In this document: positions 37,501 to 52,952 of the stretch, one piece after another | Layout: each line of letters opens with the position of its first letter | How positions within the stretch are numbered: position 1 is the stretch's first letter | Assembly: GCA_037179515.1 (NCBI GenBank) | Contig: JAXCGZ010007611.1 | Location: 1-64,000, forward strand | Origin: Halocaridina rubra | Lineage: Eukaryota; Arthropoda; Malacostraca; Decapoda; Atyidae | Length of the DNA stretch: 64,000 nucleotides | Direction of reading: 5' to 3' | Notes under the pieces: generated by a model | What the model was told of the DNA's origin: nothing | The model's input: the letters and a program-made list of their open reading frames with translations, nothing else | Databases searched by the model: none | Position numbers and translations under genes: made by a program

Positions 37501-39664
37501 TATTTACTCTTCTTAATGGTTTTTAATTCATACACTAAAATTAAGAGTAGATACAGTAAAAACTTATATTTTTTGCATTTTTATATAATATTACTTTCTA
37601 AGTAATATTAGCCATAAAAATATCCTTTAATAATTTATAAAATGCTCAAAATATTCAGTATTCATGATCTTTCACATTATTAGCATATACTGGAAGCACT
37701 TGCATTCTAAGCATTTATTTGTGACCAATATATGTTAAAAATAACTTTTGTAGGAAATTTATATTATGATCATAAAATACCGGCAGAACTCTTGCTAGTA
37801 TTAGTACAGTATTATATTAATTATCTATTATACATCATATTTAAGTAATTTTTATTGCAAAGATTTTTTTGACTGAAATTAGCTTATTCACTTTATTTGT
37901 AGTATGATAGTGGTCGACAATTGTGCATAAGATAATATGATTGTAATTAGAAATATGTATTTTAGAAATAAAAGTGTTGCATGCATACATACTTATTCAC
38001 TATGCAGTATGCTCTTATGTAATGGAAGTATAGCATATTTTAAATTTGTGTATGTCTTATTAATGCATTTATTAATATAGTTTAACTTCACTATTAAGCG
38101 TCAAATAGCGGGACTTTTCTATGGAACAAAAGGAAGTGAATCTGATACATTGGTAATGAAGTAGTTAATACGTTACGGTTATATTGCTTCTTACTGGTGT
38201 GGCTCTGTTGTTTTCCACATGTTTATTTTAATTAAATTAAGGACATTTAGATCTTATTTTTGTAGATGATGGCCTAGTGGCATCTGTTAGTTTTTGATTT
38301 GACATTTTAGGTTGTTTAAGAGGTATTAGTTGATGTTTTTACGAGTGCTTCCTGTCTAATGCAACATGGTGGTATTGTCTATATATTGGGCATAACCACA
38401 ACACATCCAGTTGTAAAATGGTATTATACAAACAAGTATGACCTTTATTACATATTTATGTACCATATTTAGACAGTTATATGAAAATATGATTGAGAGT
38501 GCATACACACTCTACCTACAGTTGTAAGATGATACAAGACAATTCAATTTGAAAGTTATTAGATAATTCTGTACAATATTTAGCAGTTATATGAGTAGAT
38601 AATTTACTTTGGTATTTTTCATGTAATTTTTTGTGAAATATGTATAAGCTATAATATATTATTCTGTTTGTTTATTGGCCCTTCTTTTTTCTCAAAGTCA
38701 CTTTATTTTGGCTGATAAAGCAAAAACATTCTCCTCAATTTTGTACATTTTTCTGATCTGCTTAAAAGCCTACAGTATTGTTGGAGACTTATAAAGATAT
38801 ATTTTGAATTGCATGTTCATTGCCAATTGCCTTACTCTTTTTGCATCTTCCCTAAGAGAATAAGGTTCTTGCACATTAGAGAGATATGAAATGTTCCCCA
38901 CAGGATTAAGAAATTTGGAAGATTTAATAATTGAGAATATTGTCTAAAGTGAAAACCATCTTGTAATGTATATGGTACTCAAAATTGCTGCCTGTGACCT
39001 TGGTGCACATGACAAAAGGTTTTTTGAAGGAATGGGTCCATTAAGTTCACTGACTATTGGAAATCGTCTCTCAACATTATCTTTTACCTCCCTCCTTTAT
39101 TTCTTTCTTTTTATGGCTACTTTATGTGCATTATGTACTGTAAATGATTAATGGGCATGATTCACATATTCAGTATTATTATTTCCTTTTTCCATTGAGA
39201 ATAAATTTCAGAGAACACCCTATATATATTATTATGAGCTGAAAAGGGCTTTTCATTCTCTTATGATTATGATGTCGTATTTATTTTTTTTATTTTGATA
39301 TATTGCATGATATGAATATACAAATCTTTTAATGTTGCATGAGTTTCATTTAGATCCTTGATTTGTATAGCTGCATGAAATATAAACCATATTACAAATC
39401 AGATATAATTGCCCACAATCCTCTTCGTGATGCTGAAGTGGACGTAGTTTTCAAAATAAAAGTTTTGAACAATAGATATGGAATTTCTTGAGAGAAACCT
39501 CATCCAATTACACCATGTGTTGTTGGGGAGGTCTATAAGGAAAAGGAGAACTGGGAGTGGCACTTCTCCCAGAATAAGCTTTACTACTGTACATAAAATA
39601 ATTGGATATGAAGTTACAATGTGCGGGGTAAAATGAAGAAATATGTTTTGTTCTGTTATCTTTG

Positions 39665-39667
<3 letters not shown>
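34535..39667. other. 5 kb of AT-rich intergenic DNA, no gene or named repeat recognised
   Basis: No open frame with recognisable domains, no long TIRs and no repeat tails. Short homopolymer runs occur (T at 36361-36378). Confidence 0.45.
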
Positions 39668-39716
<49 letters not shown>

Positions 39717-39726
39717 ATATATATAT
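39668..39726. repeat. (TA)n microsatellite with one TATTATA break
   Basis: A TA run of about 58 bp. Confidence 0.85.
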
Positions 39727-41910
39727 AATCTAAGTTTATCCTACACTATACAGTATTGCTTACCTTTACTACTGTGATTAGCTTGCATCTGGATGACTGG
39801 TATTTCAAAAAATTTATTTATTGATTTATTAATTATTTATTGGTCTGATGTACCGGCGGAACGACTTAAAACAGGGACCCCCTGTACAATAATTTATTGG
39901 AGGTCTAATATGGACCGGCCATCCTTCATTTATGTATTTTAAAATGAGAACTTATTAAAAAGTATGTAAATATAAATGAGAAATATTAAATAAAGCAAAG
40001 AAAAAAGTACTTGCAATACAGTTAATAAAACTTTAAATATAAATAATTTAACAGTATTTACAGTAAACCTGATAGAGTACAGTAGCAGCAACAGACCATT
40101 GTTGTGTGGGAAAGAGGATGAAGGAGATTGATGTGGCTAAGAACCTTTAATTATAAATTAAATATAGCAATAAAAGAAAAGAAAATACTTAAATATTAAT
40201 ACATTGTGCTACAATATTAACAGAAAACACGTATGGTATGTAAATGTACCTGAAACGCAGTAACTTTGGGGCACAAAAGCAGCAAACGATGCTGGTATAA
40301 GGGAGGAGATAGATGGGGTGGGGGACCTGTAATTACATTATAATGCAGGAAGAGAAAAGAAATATTAATTCAGTATACTACAATTTTATTTAAAGAAAAA
40401 CTACGTCAAATCCTATCCAAGAATTGTCCTGCATTATTGGAAGTAATAGGTTGTTACTTTTGCTAGGACTTCTCTCTATTCCATTTTGAACCTTATGCTC
40501 TCATTTTCCTTTTACTGCCTTGGATTCATCTTTTGTTTATCTTTAATGTAGAACTTGTAATAACTAACATGACACTGCACTCTGACTTACTTTAAACCTT
40601 CTTTGTCATTATGCTGCATAAGAGATTTTATGGTTCCCTTCAATTGGGGTCAGTGCTGTGTGCACCTGTCTTAAGTTATCATACTGGTTGGAGGCTTCCA
40701 GAGTACCATTCAATTTTAGCAACTGAATTATTTGCAATCTGGAAAACTCGTCAGTGAGTCCTAGCCTTCCATCCATCCACATCAGAGTTGATTTTAGGGC
40801 AGCCTTGGAACTACTTTATACCTGAAGGCCAATATTTTATTTTCTGGTGAATAATTGCTTTCAGGTTTAGTTTTCCTCTCGGAATGTGATTGAGATTGCA
40901 TTTCTGCTGTATCTCTCCATCGATTTCTTCACTCAGTCCAGTGGTAGGTCATATATTATCAGTTTTGAAGCGAGGGTCCTTCTAATAGTTGTCTTCAAAT
41001 GGCATGCTGATTATCATCTTGCATGCTTGGCCAGTCACAAATTGGAAGGTACTGGTCGCCATGTGTTAAGCTCCCAAATCGCAGGCTTGAAGTCACCATG
41101 CTGCGTTTACATCTGGCACACTGTTACTTGCATGCTCAAGTATTCCATTTACGATCTTATGCCAGATCCAAATAGTATGCTCTTTTGTAAAGTGAAGTAT
41201 ATTTTCCTTCACTCTCATCGTCATTAGAGAACTCGGTGTTTTCTTCACCATGCCTTGGTCTCCTTATGAATCTGTGACTCTCGTTACATTTGAATGGTGG
41301 GCAAAATAATTAGTAGCTATGGTATAACATCGTATCTGGTGTAATAAAATGTGGTCAGTCTTTAGTAAGAGTTTTAGACTTAGAGTACTTAGATTTTTTT
41401 TTCCAGTAGCATTTCCATGAAAACTTTTACTTTTTTTTTTTTTTAAACAACTTAAGCAAGTCCTATGAGCTAACCAAGATTCGTGTGTTGCACATTGGAA
41501 AGCGAATATGTCAATCTTTTTCTTCTTTTATGCTATACTAACATGGTGCCAGATTGGTAAACTAAAAATTAATATATGTAAATAAATAAATAAATAAATT
41601 CAGGAATAAGGAAACTGATATACAAATTCATGACCAATAAATATTTTGTCGACTCCTCTGCATTATGAAGTTGAAAAACCTTATAATAAGAATTATTTTA
41701 AAAAGATGAAATAATGAGACAATAATCGTAGAGGAACAGTTATTGAAAAACTTTAAACAAACATTGAACACAGTACAAGGGTAAGAAGGGTAGCAAATAT
41801 CGTTAAGTCAAGTGGGCGATAGCTGCCAACCTCTTATTAATTAAGACAGTTTGGAAGACTATCCTACCAGATACAGACATCTAAAATCTAAAACATAGTA
41901 CTGGCCAAAT
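39727..41910. other. Intergenic; possible old repeat at 39.85-40.4 kb
   Basis: Two loosely similar blocks (about 40000-40170 and 40180-40340) share an AGCAGCAA core and GGGGACC/AAGAACC ends, resembling a degraded internal duplication. No coding call; a 113-codon open frame at 40886-41227 shows no known domain. Confidence 0.3.
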
Positions 41911-42178
41911 GGATTTCTCGCACCTGCTGGGTCAGTGAACTGTGATGGATGGTTGTGAGGGGAAATGCCATGTGATGATGCGGTGGGGTAAACCAGTTGC
42001 GGCTGTCGGGCTTATTGTAGAATATCCTTGCCTGCCTACCTCGTGGGTGATCCAAGCAGGGTGCAACCCTTTACCACAAAACAGCTAAGAGGAGTGGTTG
42101 AGGTATGTGTGAATCGTAGTGAATACGTGTTTCTTGGCTCGGCCACCCCCTTTGCAAGGGGGAATGAGGCCATGTATA
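41911..42178 (+). mobile_element. LINE family D 3' UTR fragment, + orientation
   Basis: This is the reverse of the block at 47868-48160: GTAAACCAGTTGCGGCTGTC, CAGCTAAGAGGAGTGGTTG and GGGGGAATGAGGCCATG. It ends directly in TATATGTATATA. Confidence 0.75.
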
Positions 42179-43074
42179 TGTATATAGATGTATATATAGT
42201 ATGGTGGATTTAAGTCATTATCTTGAGCTGGTTTTAGATATAGAATGTCTAGATTAAAACAGGGTAATCACAGTCCGTTTCGTCAGATAAAACATAGATC
42301 TTAGAAACAATAAATAGGATCCCTTGTCAACGCCTTGCTCTTTTATGGGAAAGCTTCCTGTAGATACGTTTTTTGGTTTAATTTGTAATCTCACTATTTC
42401 AATAAGTGATAATGTAAATAAATATTGGAGTTATATCAGTATGTTAACCCAAGATTGCGTGAGAGATGTGCTGATAAGATACAAGACCTATACACAAGAT
42501 AAAAATTTATATCGTTCGTTTTCTTTATCGTCCTTCGACAGTTCCCTCTTAATTTATCTGGAAAAATGGAAAACATAGAGAGGTTTTGGCGTTTTATCTG
42601 TTGCAATCGCTATGGTGTGTCACATCTTTTATTTTGTCACTATTTATATTATTTGATATTATGGAAACACTAATTTACTGACTATTAAGTGATTTTGTTT
42701 TTTCCTGCTTTTAAGATAGTCTGTGAATAAGTATATATGTATTTATTTATTTTTAATAAAACAAGGTAAATTAAATGCTAAATATATGATGTTCACTTTT
42801 GTATGATATTTCATACCTGGATGACTTTTATCATCTGTTGTAATTTATGTGAAAATGTTTGCAATTCACGAATTCATATTTTTTTGGTCATAGCTTATTC
42901 AACATTCATTAACTTGATCAAATTATTGCATCACACAGGAATAATTAATTTTAAAAAAATATCGTACTTGTGACAACAGGGTCAAATTAGTAAACATGAA
43001 ACATGTATCTTTGAAACATTACGACTGGAAAAGATACTTTTTATCTCCAAAATATTCCTAGTAATATGTAATCA
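42179..43074. other. AT-rich intergenic stretch, nothing recognised
   Basis: An 84-codon open frame at 42324-42578 lacks recognisable features. Confidence 0.4.
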
Positions 43075-43150
43075 TGTTTTCTTCATGCCCAGGCCCGATT
43101 AGGGCAATTTTCTTTGCACGTCCTGGTGTCTCACTTATAAAAAAAATATT
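43075..43150 (+). mobile_element. LINE A / S2-type 3' tail only
   Basis: TTCTTCATGCCCAGGCCCG...GGGCAATTTTCTTTGCACG...GTCCTGGTGTCTCAC plus an A-run. Too short to say whether it came from LINE A or S2. Confidence 0.65.
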
Positions 43151-43272
43151 GTAATCATATTGAAAGAACCAATTACTCTAGCTGTACTAGTTTGAACTGT
43201 GACATCAAAATATTCCAAAATTTATGCATAGTGAATCTAGTATCCTTCTGAAAGAGCCTATTTATTTACTTC

Positions 43273-43410
<138 letters not shown>

Positions 43411-43536
43411 CAAAATATTTTCTTTGATAATTTTGTCCAGTTCCTCTTCCGGTTCTACTTATACTAAAAAAAAAAAAAAATCGGACTTTCGACAGTTAAA
43501 TGCCATTTTCAAGAGAATGCTTTTGTACACACATTG

Positions 43537-44403
<867 letters not shown>

Positions 44404-44490
<87 letters not shown>
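44404..44490. repeat. (TA)n microsatellite on tail side of a SINE
   Basis: It directly precedes the SINE at 44491. Confidence 0.9.
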
Positions 44491-44492
<2 letters not shown>

Positions 44493-44682
44493 GGTTTTAC
44501 GTCACGGACTCCCTTTTCTACCAAGGGCTAGGACAGTTGCCTTCTCACGAAGGGCTTGTTTTGGCAGATGTAATTGTTACCCTGAGTGCATGCCCTTGCT
44601 AACCTCAGACCGTGTCGGGGCGCGAACCCTCGACCTGACGCCTCGAAGTCGCGGACGCTACCGCTTGAGCCACGGTGACTAT
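44491..44682 (-). mobile_element. SINE family 1 (tRNA-derived)
   Basis: The minus strand reads AGTCACCGTGGCTCAAGCGG (A box TGGCTCAAGCGG), then GAGGGTTCGCGCCCC (B box), then TGAGGTTAGCAAGGGCATGC and a GACGTAAAACCG tail. It is about 190 bp and sits inside a (TA)n tract with TATC repeats on its head side. Confidence 0.88.
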
Positions 44683-44691
44683 CTATCTATC

Positions 44692-44780
<89 letters not shown>
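44683..44780. repeat. (TATC)n then (TA)n microsatellite
   Basis: Four TATC units, then TA repeats, ending where the LINE C 3' end begins. Confidence 0.9.
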
Positions 44781-46015
44781 ATTGCGCTTACGTGAGAGAC
44801 CCCTATGCTCGTAGCCTCCCGCCTCTTTGTCTGTTCCATTTGTATACTCAGTGATACTTATTCAATATTATGAATGAGTTAGCATTAACTACCCTCTCGC
44901 TTAGGGGATTCATGCTATCAACTATTCTTTCACTAAAAAGTACTTCTTTACATCCTACAAAGAATTTTCCTTACAAAGCCTCAAACTATGACCTCTAATT
45001 CTAGAGCCAGACATATCAAAATATCGATCCCTATCTACTTTGTCAAAACCATGAAGAAATTAAAAACCATCACCATATACTCCTTATTATTCTAGCTTCG
45101 AGTGATGGGAAGTCTAATTCCCTCAGCCTCTCCTCATAACTGAGTGTGCGTATTTCTGGCATCAGTTTTGTAGCATGTCTTTGAACTTTTTCCAATTTAT
45201 TTATATGTTTTTTCAAGTGGGAATTTCAAAAGAGGGCTGCTTATTCAAGCTATGACCTCACATAAGTCGCATAAATATTTCTGGAAATTTCCTTGCCCAT
45301 GTGTCTGAAGGCTACCCGTACATTTGCTAAGAAAGCATATGCAATCCTTTCTGTGCCATTTATATGCATTTCCAGTTACAAATCTGCCAATACATTTACT
45401 ACTAGATCACTCTCAGTCTCTTTCTCTTGCAGTTCTCCACCTGCTATTGAGTATCTATGCTTAGGGGTTTTCGCATGTGTACCCATGTTCATCACCTTAC
45501 ATTTTGAAGTATTGTATCTCATTAGCCACTTTTCTGACCACTCTTGCAAATTATTTAGGTCTTCGTGAAGTTTTCTACCATAGCTTTTACTTTCTTCAAA
45601 ATCTTTGCAACATCTCTAAACATATTCAAAAATGAATTTACAGACTCCAGTAGGTTCTTTACACATACAAGAAAGAAAAATGACCCTAAAATTAAACCCT
45701 GTGGAACCCCACTACTAACCCCTCTTCAGTCAGACACTGAGTGTCTTACTCTTATCCTCTGATCTCTTCCTTCTAAGTATGTTTTCATCCACGCTAAGAC
45801 ATTTCTTTCTACCCATGCCATTACTTGCACCTTCTTAATATGTTTCCCATGTGGGATCGAAGCAAATGCCTTCTGAAAATCTAAGAATATGCAATCCGCC
45901 CTGACCACCCTCTCTTGTAAGATCTTGCTTACCTCATCATCAAAGTCTAATATGTTTGTTACTGTTGATTTGCCTTCTCTAAAGGCCATGTTGTCCTACT
46001 GACAAAAATTTGAAG
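44781..46015 (-). pseudogene. LINE family C: CR1/L2-like RT pseudogene
   Basis: From about 45999 down, the minus strand reads MAFREGKSTVTNILDFDDEV, FLDFQKAFASIPHGKHIKK (RT block with the Asp of QKAFDSVPH), WMKTYLEGRDQR and, after a stop at the SVSD block, SGVPQGLILGSFFFL and ESVNSFLNMF. The rest is the degraded C-terminus down to the (TA)n tract. The 5' part, including any endonuclease, is missing. Multiple stops. Confidence 0.85.
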
Positions 46016-46254
46016 GATTCCAAATGAAGAGATGCATTTTCCTAATAGTTTCTCCATAACTGCATACTATCCTGGTCAAGGAAACAGAAAAAAGCAGACT
46101 TCCCATTGCCATACAAAAAAGACTGTTGATAATATATACCATTAAAGCATACCCACCACACGAAAACAGGTCTGATTACCGCTCAAAACATATAAAATGA
46201 CACTGTACAGACAAACAAAAATTCTATGAATATGAAAATCTTAGTTTCTCCCTG

Positions 46255-46400
46255 AGGAAGGGGGGGGGGGACTAGAATACTTTCTCCTTATTTCCCTGCG
46301 TGTCGTAAGAGTCGATTAAATGAGGTGGAGCGAGGGGACTGGGAATCCCCTCCTCTATATTTTTTCTTCCTAAAGACTCAGAATATTTTGCCTTGATTCA
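46255..46400 (+). mobile_element. Short repeat with CCCTGCGTGTCGTAAGAG motif
   Basis: A G-run is followed by TTATTTCCCTGCGTGTCGT, GATTAAATGAGGTGGAGCG and GGGAATCCCCTCC, then T-rich sequence. I recall very similar sequence as a common interspersed repeat in penaeid DNA. Family name not known to me. Confidence 0.4.
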
Positions 46401-47867
<1,467 letters not shown>

Positions 47868-49390
47868 ATTGTGACCCCATTCCTCCTTGTAGGAGGGGGG
47901 TGACCAAGCCTAAGAAAACACATCCACAACGATCTAAGACATACCTGAATTACTCCTTTTAGCTCCTTGGGAATAACGGGTTGCCACATTTCCACCCGAC
48001 CCTCCTGCTTGGGTCATCCACAGGGTAGGAGGGCAAGGATATTCTGCCATGAGGACCGACAGCTGCAGCTGATTTAACCCCACCGCATCATTGCATGGCA
48101 AGCCCCCCCCTTCACACCCGACCATTACAGTTCACTGTGCAAGTAGGTGCGAGAAATCTCTTTGGCCCGCATCCCTAACTAAACACAATCTTCCTCCACT
48201 CTTTCCTATCTCTTGCACGCCATCTTCCCTGCTCCACTGACAATCCATGTGCATCCAATGGTCTTTTTATACCATCCATCCATCTCATTCTAGGTCTTCC
48301 TTTTGGCCTTACTCCAACTGCTTCTGCACCCAATACACATTTTGCTAGTCATTAATCACTCATCCTTTTCATGTGTCCAAAGCAACTTAATACAATTTTA
48401 TCTAACTTATCTGACAGCTTTCTTTCAACACCTGTTCTTTGCCTCACCTCCTCATTTCTCACTCTATCCATTCTAGATACACCAAGCATACTTCTCAAAC
48501 ACTTCATCTCCATTACATTCACCTTGTTCTCTCTGTCTTCTCATGCATTCCAAGTCTCTGCTCTGTATAATGCATTCGGCACAATCTCACCTTTATATAT
48601 TCTTCTCTTTACATTCATTCCTAGAAACCAATTTCTAATCACACTTTTTAACTCACCTAGATATTCACTCACTTCCTTCACTCTGTGACTTACCCTCACA
48701 TCCGTTCGTCTATTCCATGCCACGTGTGAACTCAAATATTTTAAACTCTCGATTTCAGACAACTCCCCATTCGCTATGCATTTAGTCTGGCAACATTAAC
48801 ACTCCTTGTGCATCTCATGACTTTAATTTTACCGATATTCACTCGTAACTGACTTCTTTCATACACCCTAACAAATTCAGTCAACAAATGATACAGTTAA
48901 TTCTCAGTATCAGCACTACTAGTGTTGTATCATCTATAAATAGCAACTGATTCACTTTCAACAACCATCCATACTCACCCAATAATTCCAAGCCTCTATC
49001 TGACACTTTTATTTGACTCCCTTACCACTTAATTTAACAACTATGGCGACATTACACATCCTTGACGTAGCCCTACATTCACCTCAAACCAATCAGTACT
49101 ATTCCCTATTCTTTATGTAAAAATTCTTGACTGCATTTAAAAATATTCCACTTATTCCATACATTCGCAATACCCTCCAAACGTCCCTCTTGCGACCCTG
49201 TGATACGTTTTTTCTTAGTCCATAACAGCCCAAAACGTGTCCCTGCTTTTCTCTAAGAATTTCTTTCACACCTGTCCTACCGCAAACACCTGGTCTACAC
49301 ATTGTCTTCCTCTCCTGAATCCATACTTTTGCTCTCAGATCAATCTCTCAGTATCTTTCTTAATTCTCTCAGTTAACACTCTTCTATTCT
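47868..49390 (-). pseudogene. LINE family D: RT pseudogene with 3' UTR
   Basis: The minus strand from about 49300 reads ILREKQGHVLGCYGLRKNVS and VLRMYGISGIFLNAVKNFY (AYDRV-to-GLRQG region, damaged). Further down, 48762-48541 reads MSEIESLKYLSSHVAWNRRT, DVRVSHRVKEVSEYLGELKS and EIVPNALYRAETWNA. The final part (48540-48200) resembles the MDGVKRAM/RKEW C-terminus. The 3' UTR follows at 48170-47868. It resembles RTE/I-type LINEs common in crustaceans; clade uncertain. Stops and frameshifts throughout. Confidence 0.8.
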
Positions 49391-49394
49391 ACTA

Positions 49395-49395
49395 C

Positions 49396-49452
<57 letters not shown>

Positions 49453-49520
49453 TATTATCATTATTATTATTATCATTGTTGTTATTATTATCATCATCAT
49501 CGTCATTATCATCATCATCA

Positions 49521-49585
<65 letters not shown>

Positions 49586-49606
49586 GATTATTATTATTAT
49601 TATTAC

Positions 49607-49672
<66 letters not shown>
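49395..49672. repeat. (TTA)n / (TCA)n microsatellite, about 280 bp
   Basis: TTA repeats with an interior ATC/ATT variant block (about 49457-49525). Apparent poly-Tyr and poly-Leu frames here are just the repeat. Confidence 0.92.
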
Positions 49673-50573
49673 GTCCCAATAGCAAGATCTGTTCTCAAGG
49701 AAGTGAAGTTGATGGCGTATGCAGACATATTATAGACAGAAGCAAGTTCTCAAGCGGCGCAAAACCTTGGCATTCTGTGTAAGAATTAAGCTTTGCTGAC
49801 ATTTCATCAGTAAAAGTGTATTTTCCTACCAAGCTTTGTTTTTTGTCTCTAAGATTTTCAACGCTTGCTTGCGTCCCACTTAACGCAGGAATATTTGGAT
49901 AACCCTTGAATTAGTCATTATTATGCTCAATTAATTTTACTTAAATTACCTGAATGCCTCAACCCATTTGAATTTAGCGCGCTTTTGCCAACCAGCTAGC
50001 GAAAGTCCACTGAAGGTCCCTTGCTAAATATACAACTCGCTCCTACTTTAGTGAGAGTGAAGTTGCTCTCTCTAGTCAGGCTGCCAACTTTCCCTGTATC
50101 GCGGTTAACGTGTTAATTATTGTGACTGTGTGGTGTGTAAAACACCGTGTTAGCTATGATATCTTCGAGGCATTGAAAAAAAAAAAACTCGAATTTTGTA
50201 TTTATACTACAGATGAAGTGACATTTGCCTATTTCTATATATTATGATGTGGCAAAGTTGGAGCTTTCACTGAGGACGGAATTCGCAGAAAATAGTATTG
50301 TTCAGTTACCAGAGATTTATTTAGGACTGAAAGAGGTTGTGTAGTTGTAAATAAAAAAAAAAAGAACAGATCTCAAGAATAAAAAAAATTAGGACAAAGT
50401 GAGTGGATGACACCAAGAAAAAAAATAAATAAAAATTTATCTATCGGAAAACGCGTTTATTTCATCTGTAATTATGTCTATAAAAATACAGTTGTTTAAT
50501 ATTTATATTCTAAATTAAAAAAAAATACACCAGAATATAACTTTTGCGCTTGGACGGGATCGAGTGATCGAAA
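49673..50573. other. Intergenic, nothing recognised
   Basis: Mixed composition with A-runs. No open frame or repeat tail recognised. Confidence 0.4.
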
Positions 50574-50612
50574 TGACGTCAGAGATCGTCATATTACGTC
50601 ACAATGACGTAA
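50574..50612. promoter_or_regulatory. Cluster of three CRE/ATF-like sites
   Basis: TGACGTCA (50574-50581), TTACGTCA (50594-50601) and TGACGTAA (50605-50612) lie within 39 bp. They are perfect or one-off palindromic CREB/ATF/bZIP sites. No transcription unit next to them could be identified. Confidence 0.45.
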
Positions 50613-51095
50613 TATTCTGTCGTTTTCAAGCAACCATATGGCTGTCTGTCTCATGTCGCACGTTGCGTTATTTTAACAAATTTAAATAAGGATATTATTT
50701 TATTTTATTAATTTATTGCGCCAAGGCGTCAGACATAGAACGAACAAACATCATTTATTTCCATTTGAAAAATCAAAGCAGCATAACTCACTTGTATACA
50801 GGCATATAAATCTTAATTCCATTATAAAATAATAAATGCATAAGGACATTCATTTTCTTCATAAAAAAAAAAACAGCCGTTTATAGCAAGGTGGTATCGC
50901 AGCGAAAGTTTAATGGCTATGTCGTAAATGAAATGGGGGGGGGGGGAATTGTCCTACAGGGCATTTGCCTCCGGAACAATTGCCCTTGAACCATTGAGAC
51001 GGCACCAGTGGTTTCGTTTTCGAACAAATAATTGCTTTTATTAAAATTGCGAAACGTTGAAGCTATTCACACTGAACTTTTTTCATTCATATTAT

Positions 51096-51299
51096 CTTCT
51101 TCTTCTTCGTCTACATCTTTTTCCCACTTTTATGTCGGGTCGATGTTTCTGGCCAGTTATCTGTACTGGCCATATTTTGGTTTTGGCAAAATTTTTATGG
51201 CCGGATGCCCTTCCTGCCGCCAACCCTCCCCATTTACCCGGGCTTGGGACCGGCACCAAGTTGAGGCTGGCTTTCCCCCCTCAGTGGCTGGGTTTTTTT
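51096..51299. mobile_element. Retroposon, about 204 bp, with 14-bp target duplication
   Basis: It is flanked by perfect TTCATTCATATTAT at 51082-51095 and 51300-51313. It starts with (CTT)n and contains GGCCGGATGCCCTTCCTG, CCAACCCTCCCCATTTAC, GGGCTTGGGACCGGCACC and CAGTGGCTGGGTTTT. The GGATGCCCTTCCTG..CAACCCTCCCCATTTA block is one I recall from retroposons of many aquatic animals. Orientation is uncertain: (GAA)n tail if minus, T-rich tail if plus. Confidence 0.8.
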
Positions 51300-51313
51300 T
51301 TCATTCATATTAT

Positions 51314-51958
51314 ATATCACTTTAAAATTATCAAGGCACGATCGTCAGCTCTTGTCTTACGAGTTATGGAACACTGACCTAGGGGCAATTATACGTGCCC
51401 CAGATCTATCATATCCTGCTTACTTTTCCTTTCCAGAGAGAGAGAGAGAATATAGTATAGTCTATTTAAAAGAAAAATAAAAACAAAACAGTAATTTCTT
51501 TTGTAATCGGAAACAGGTCTCTGATAACGAAATCTATAGATAAAAAAAAACTTTTTTATTGAATTTAAAATGTCAAGAGTTATCTCGTTATCAGTGATAG
51601 AACACAGATTTATCAGTTTCGGAAGAGAAATTTGATAAAGTTAATATTTGGTGAAAGGTATGTCAAATTTAATTAAGCGAACTTAAGAAGAAGATACATT
51701 AATGTTCATAATAAGAAAATGTCATCGCAATGGTTCAAATGTTTAATCATTTGTACATAGAACTTTTTTTTTCATTGGGGATAGTATACTATAGAAAGAT
51801 CCAGTGTGTTAAATAAATAAACAAATAAATAGTAAGTGTTCCATTGTCGTATTCACGATTTAAAAACTAGCCTTCAGTGCATTGTAGTAAGATTACTCCA
51901 GACGCGGGTATTTTTATTATCTAGATCTGATAATACTGGTTGACCTTGTTGACAAACT

Positions 51959-51960
<2 letters not shown>
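51314..51960. other. Intergenic, nothing recognised
   Basis: A short (GA) run at about 51437-51448; otherwise AT-rich. Confidence 0.4.
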
Positions 51961-52034
<74 letters not shown>

Positions 52035-52048
52035 GTGTGTGTGTGTGT
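51961..52048. repeat. (TA)n(TG)n microsatellite
   Basis: A TA run ending in a short TG run. Confidence 0.9.
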
Positions 52049-52142
52049 AATGTTTTAGATATATTCAACTTGTCTGCTGTTTAGGGATTTATTTTTTACG
52101 AAAATCTTCGTCACAGGACAACAGTTCAAATACAATATTAGA

Positions 52143-52144
<2 letters not shown>

Positions 52145-52204
<60 letters not shown>
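52145..52204. repeat. (TTA)n microsatellite
   Basis: About 20 TTA units. Confidence 0.9.
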
Positions 52205-52205
<1 letters not shown>

Positions 52206-52423
52206 TGTGCAACTTCATAAATATGTTACTTCCATTATTTTTCCTTAAGGCACATTCAGTGCAGTCCTGAAGTCAGACAAGAGTCTCTCAGTGACACCTT
52301 AACTAATCAATAACTTCGTAACATAATAAGAATCCTTTGTATGATAACAGACAAGTACTTGAACGATTAAATGTCCAGTCTCTTACAACCCGTTCTTCTC
52401 AAGAAATCATGTTCTGACAAGTT

Positions 52424-52495
52424 TTTTTTTTTTTTTAATGACCGGGACGGGCAAAGAAAATTGCCTTCATCGGGCATGGGTACCATAAATAAAAT
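52424..52495 (-). mobile_element. LINE A / S2-type 3' tail, minus orientation
   Basis: A T-run is followed by TGACCGGGACGGGCAAAG and AAATTGCCTTCATCGGGCA, the reverse of the shared tail (GGGCAATTTTCTTTGCCCGTCC). Confidence 0.65.
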
Positions 52496-52877
52496 AGATC
52501 GACATTTCTTAATTGACAAAGCACACACACACACACACACGGAAGACTCCAAAAATATAAAAGAAAGACAATATAGTAAAGAGGTCAAAAGGATTAGAAT
52601 TTGCAAAATCTAACAGTTGATTGATTAAAAGCGACTCAGGATTCAACTTGATAGGAAATGGAATTCCTTACTTGGTATATAGCTTATGGTAGTCTTACGA
52701 ACTCGACAATAAGTGGGGCGCACATGATTCTCTTTATACGTACCTGACTTTATAAGAGCTTTACATCTTGGGTCCAAGAAGTGTTTACTTGGAGTTGTTT
52801 TCAATCTGCAATTATTTAAATACACCATGGACGTTCGCAAGCAGTTTGCAACAAATTCTCTCAATAGGGTGAGAAAA

Positions 52878-52882
<5 letters not shown>
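52496..52882. other. Intergenic, nothing recognised
   Basis: A short (AC)n at 52525-52540; no other feature. Confidence 0.4.

Positions 52883-52950
<68 letters not shown>
52883..52950. repeat. (CT)n microsatellite
   Basis: A pure CT run of about 67 bp followed by CAAT repeats. Confidence 0.92.

Positions 52951-52952
<2 letters not shown>

Noticed and set aside
40886..41227. 113-codon open frame
   Set aside because: No recognisable domain, no codon pattern and no splice context; chance frame in AT-rich DNA.
49395..49672. CRISPR-like regular repetition
   Set aside because: Pure trinucleotide repeat without spacers; no CRISPR array anywhere in the window.
49237..49682. Poly-Tyr, poly-Leu and poly-Ser frames
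   Set aside because: They are products of the (TTA)n/(TCA)n array.
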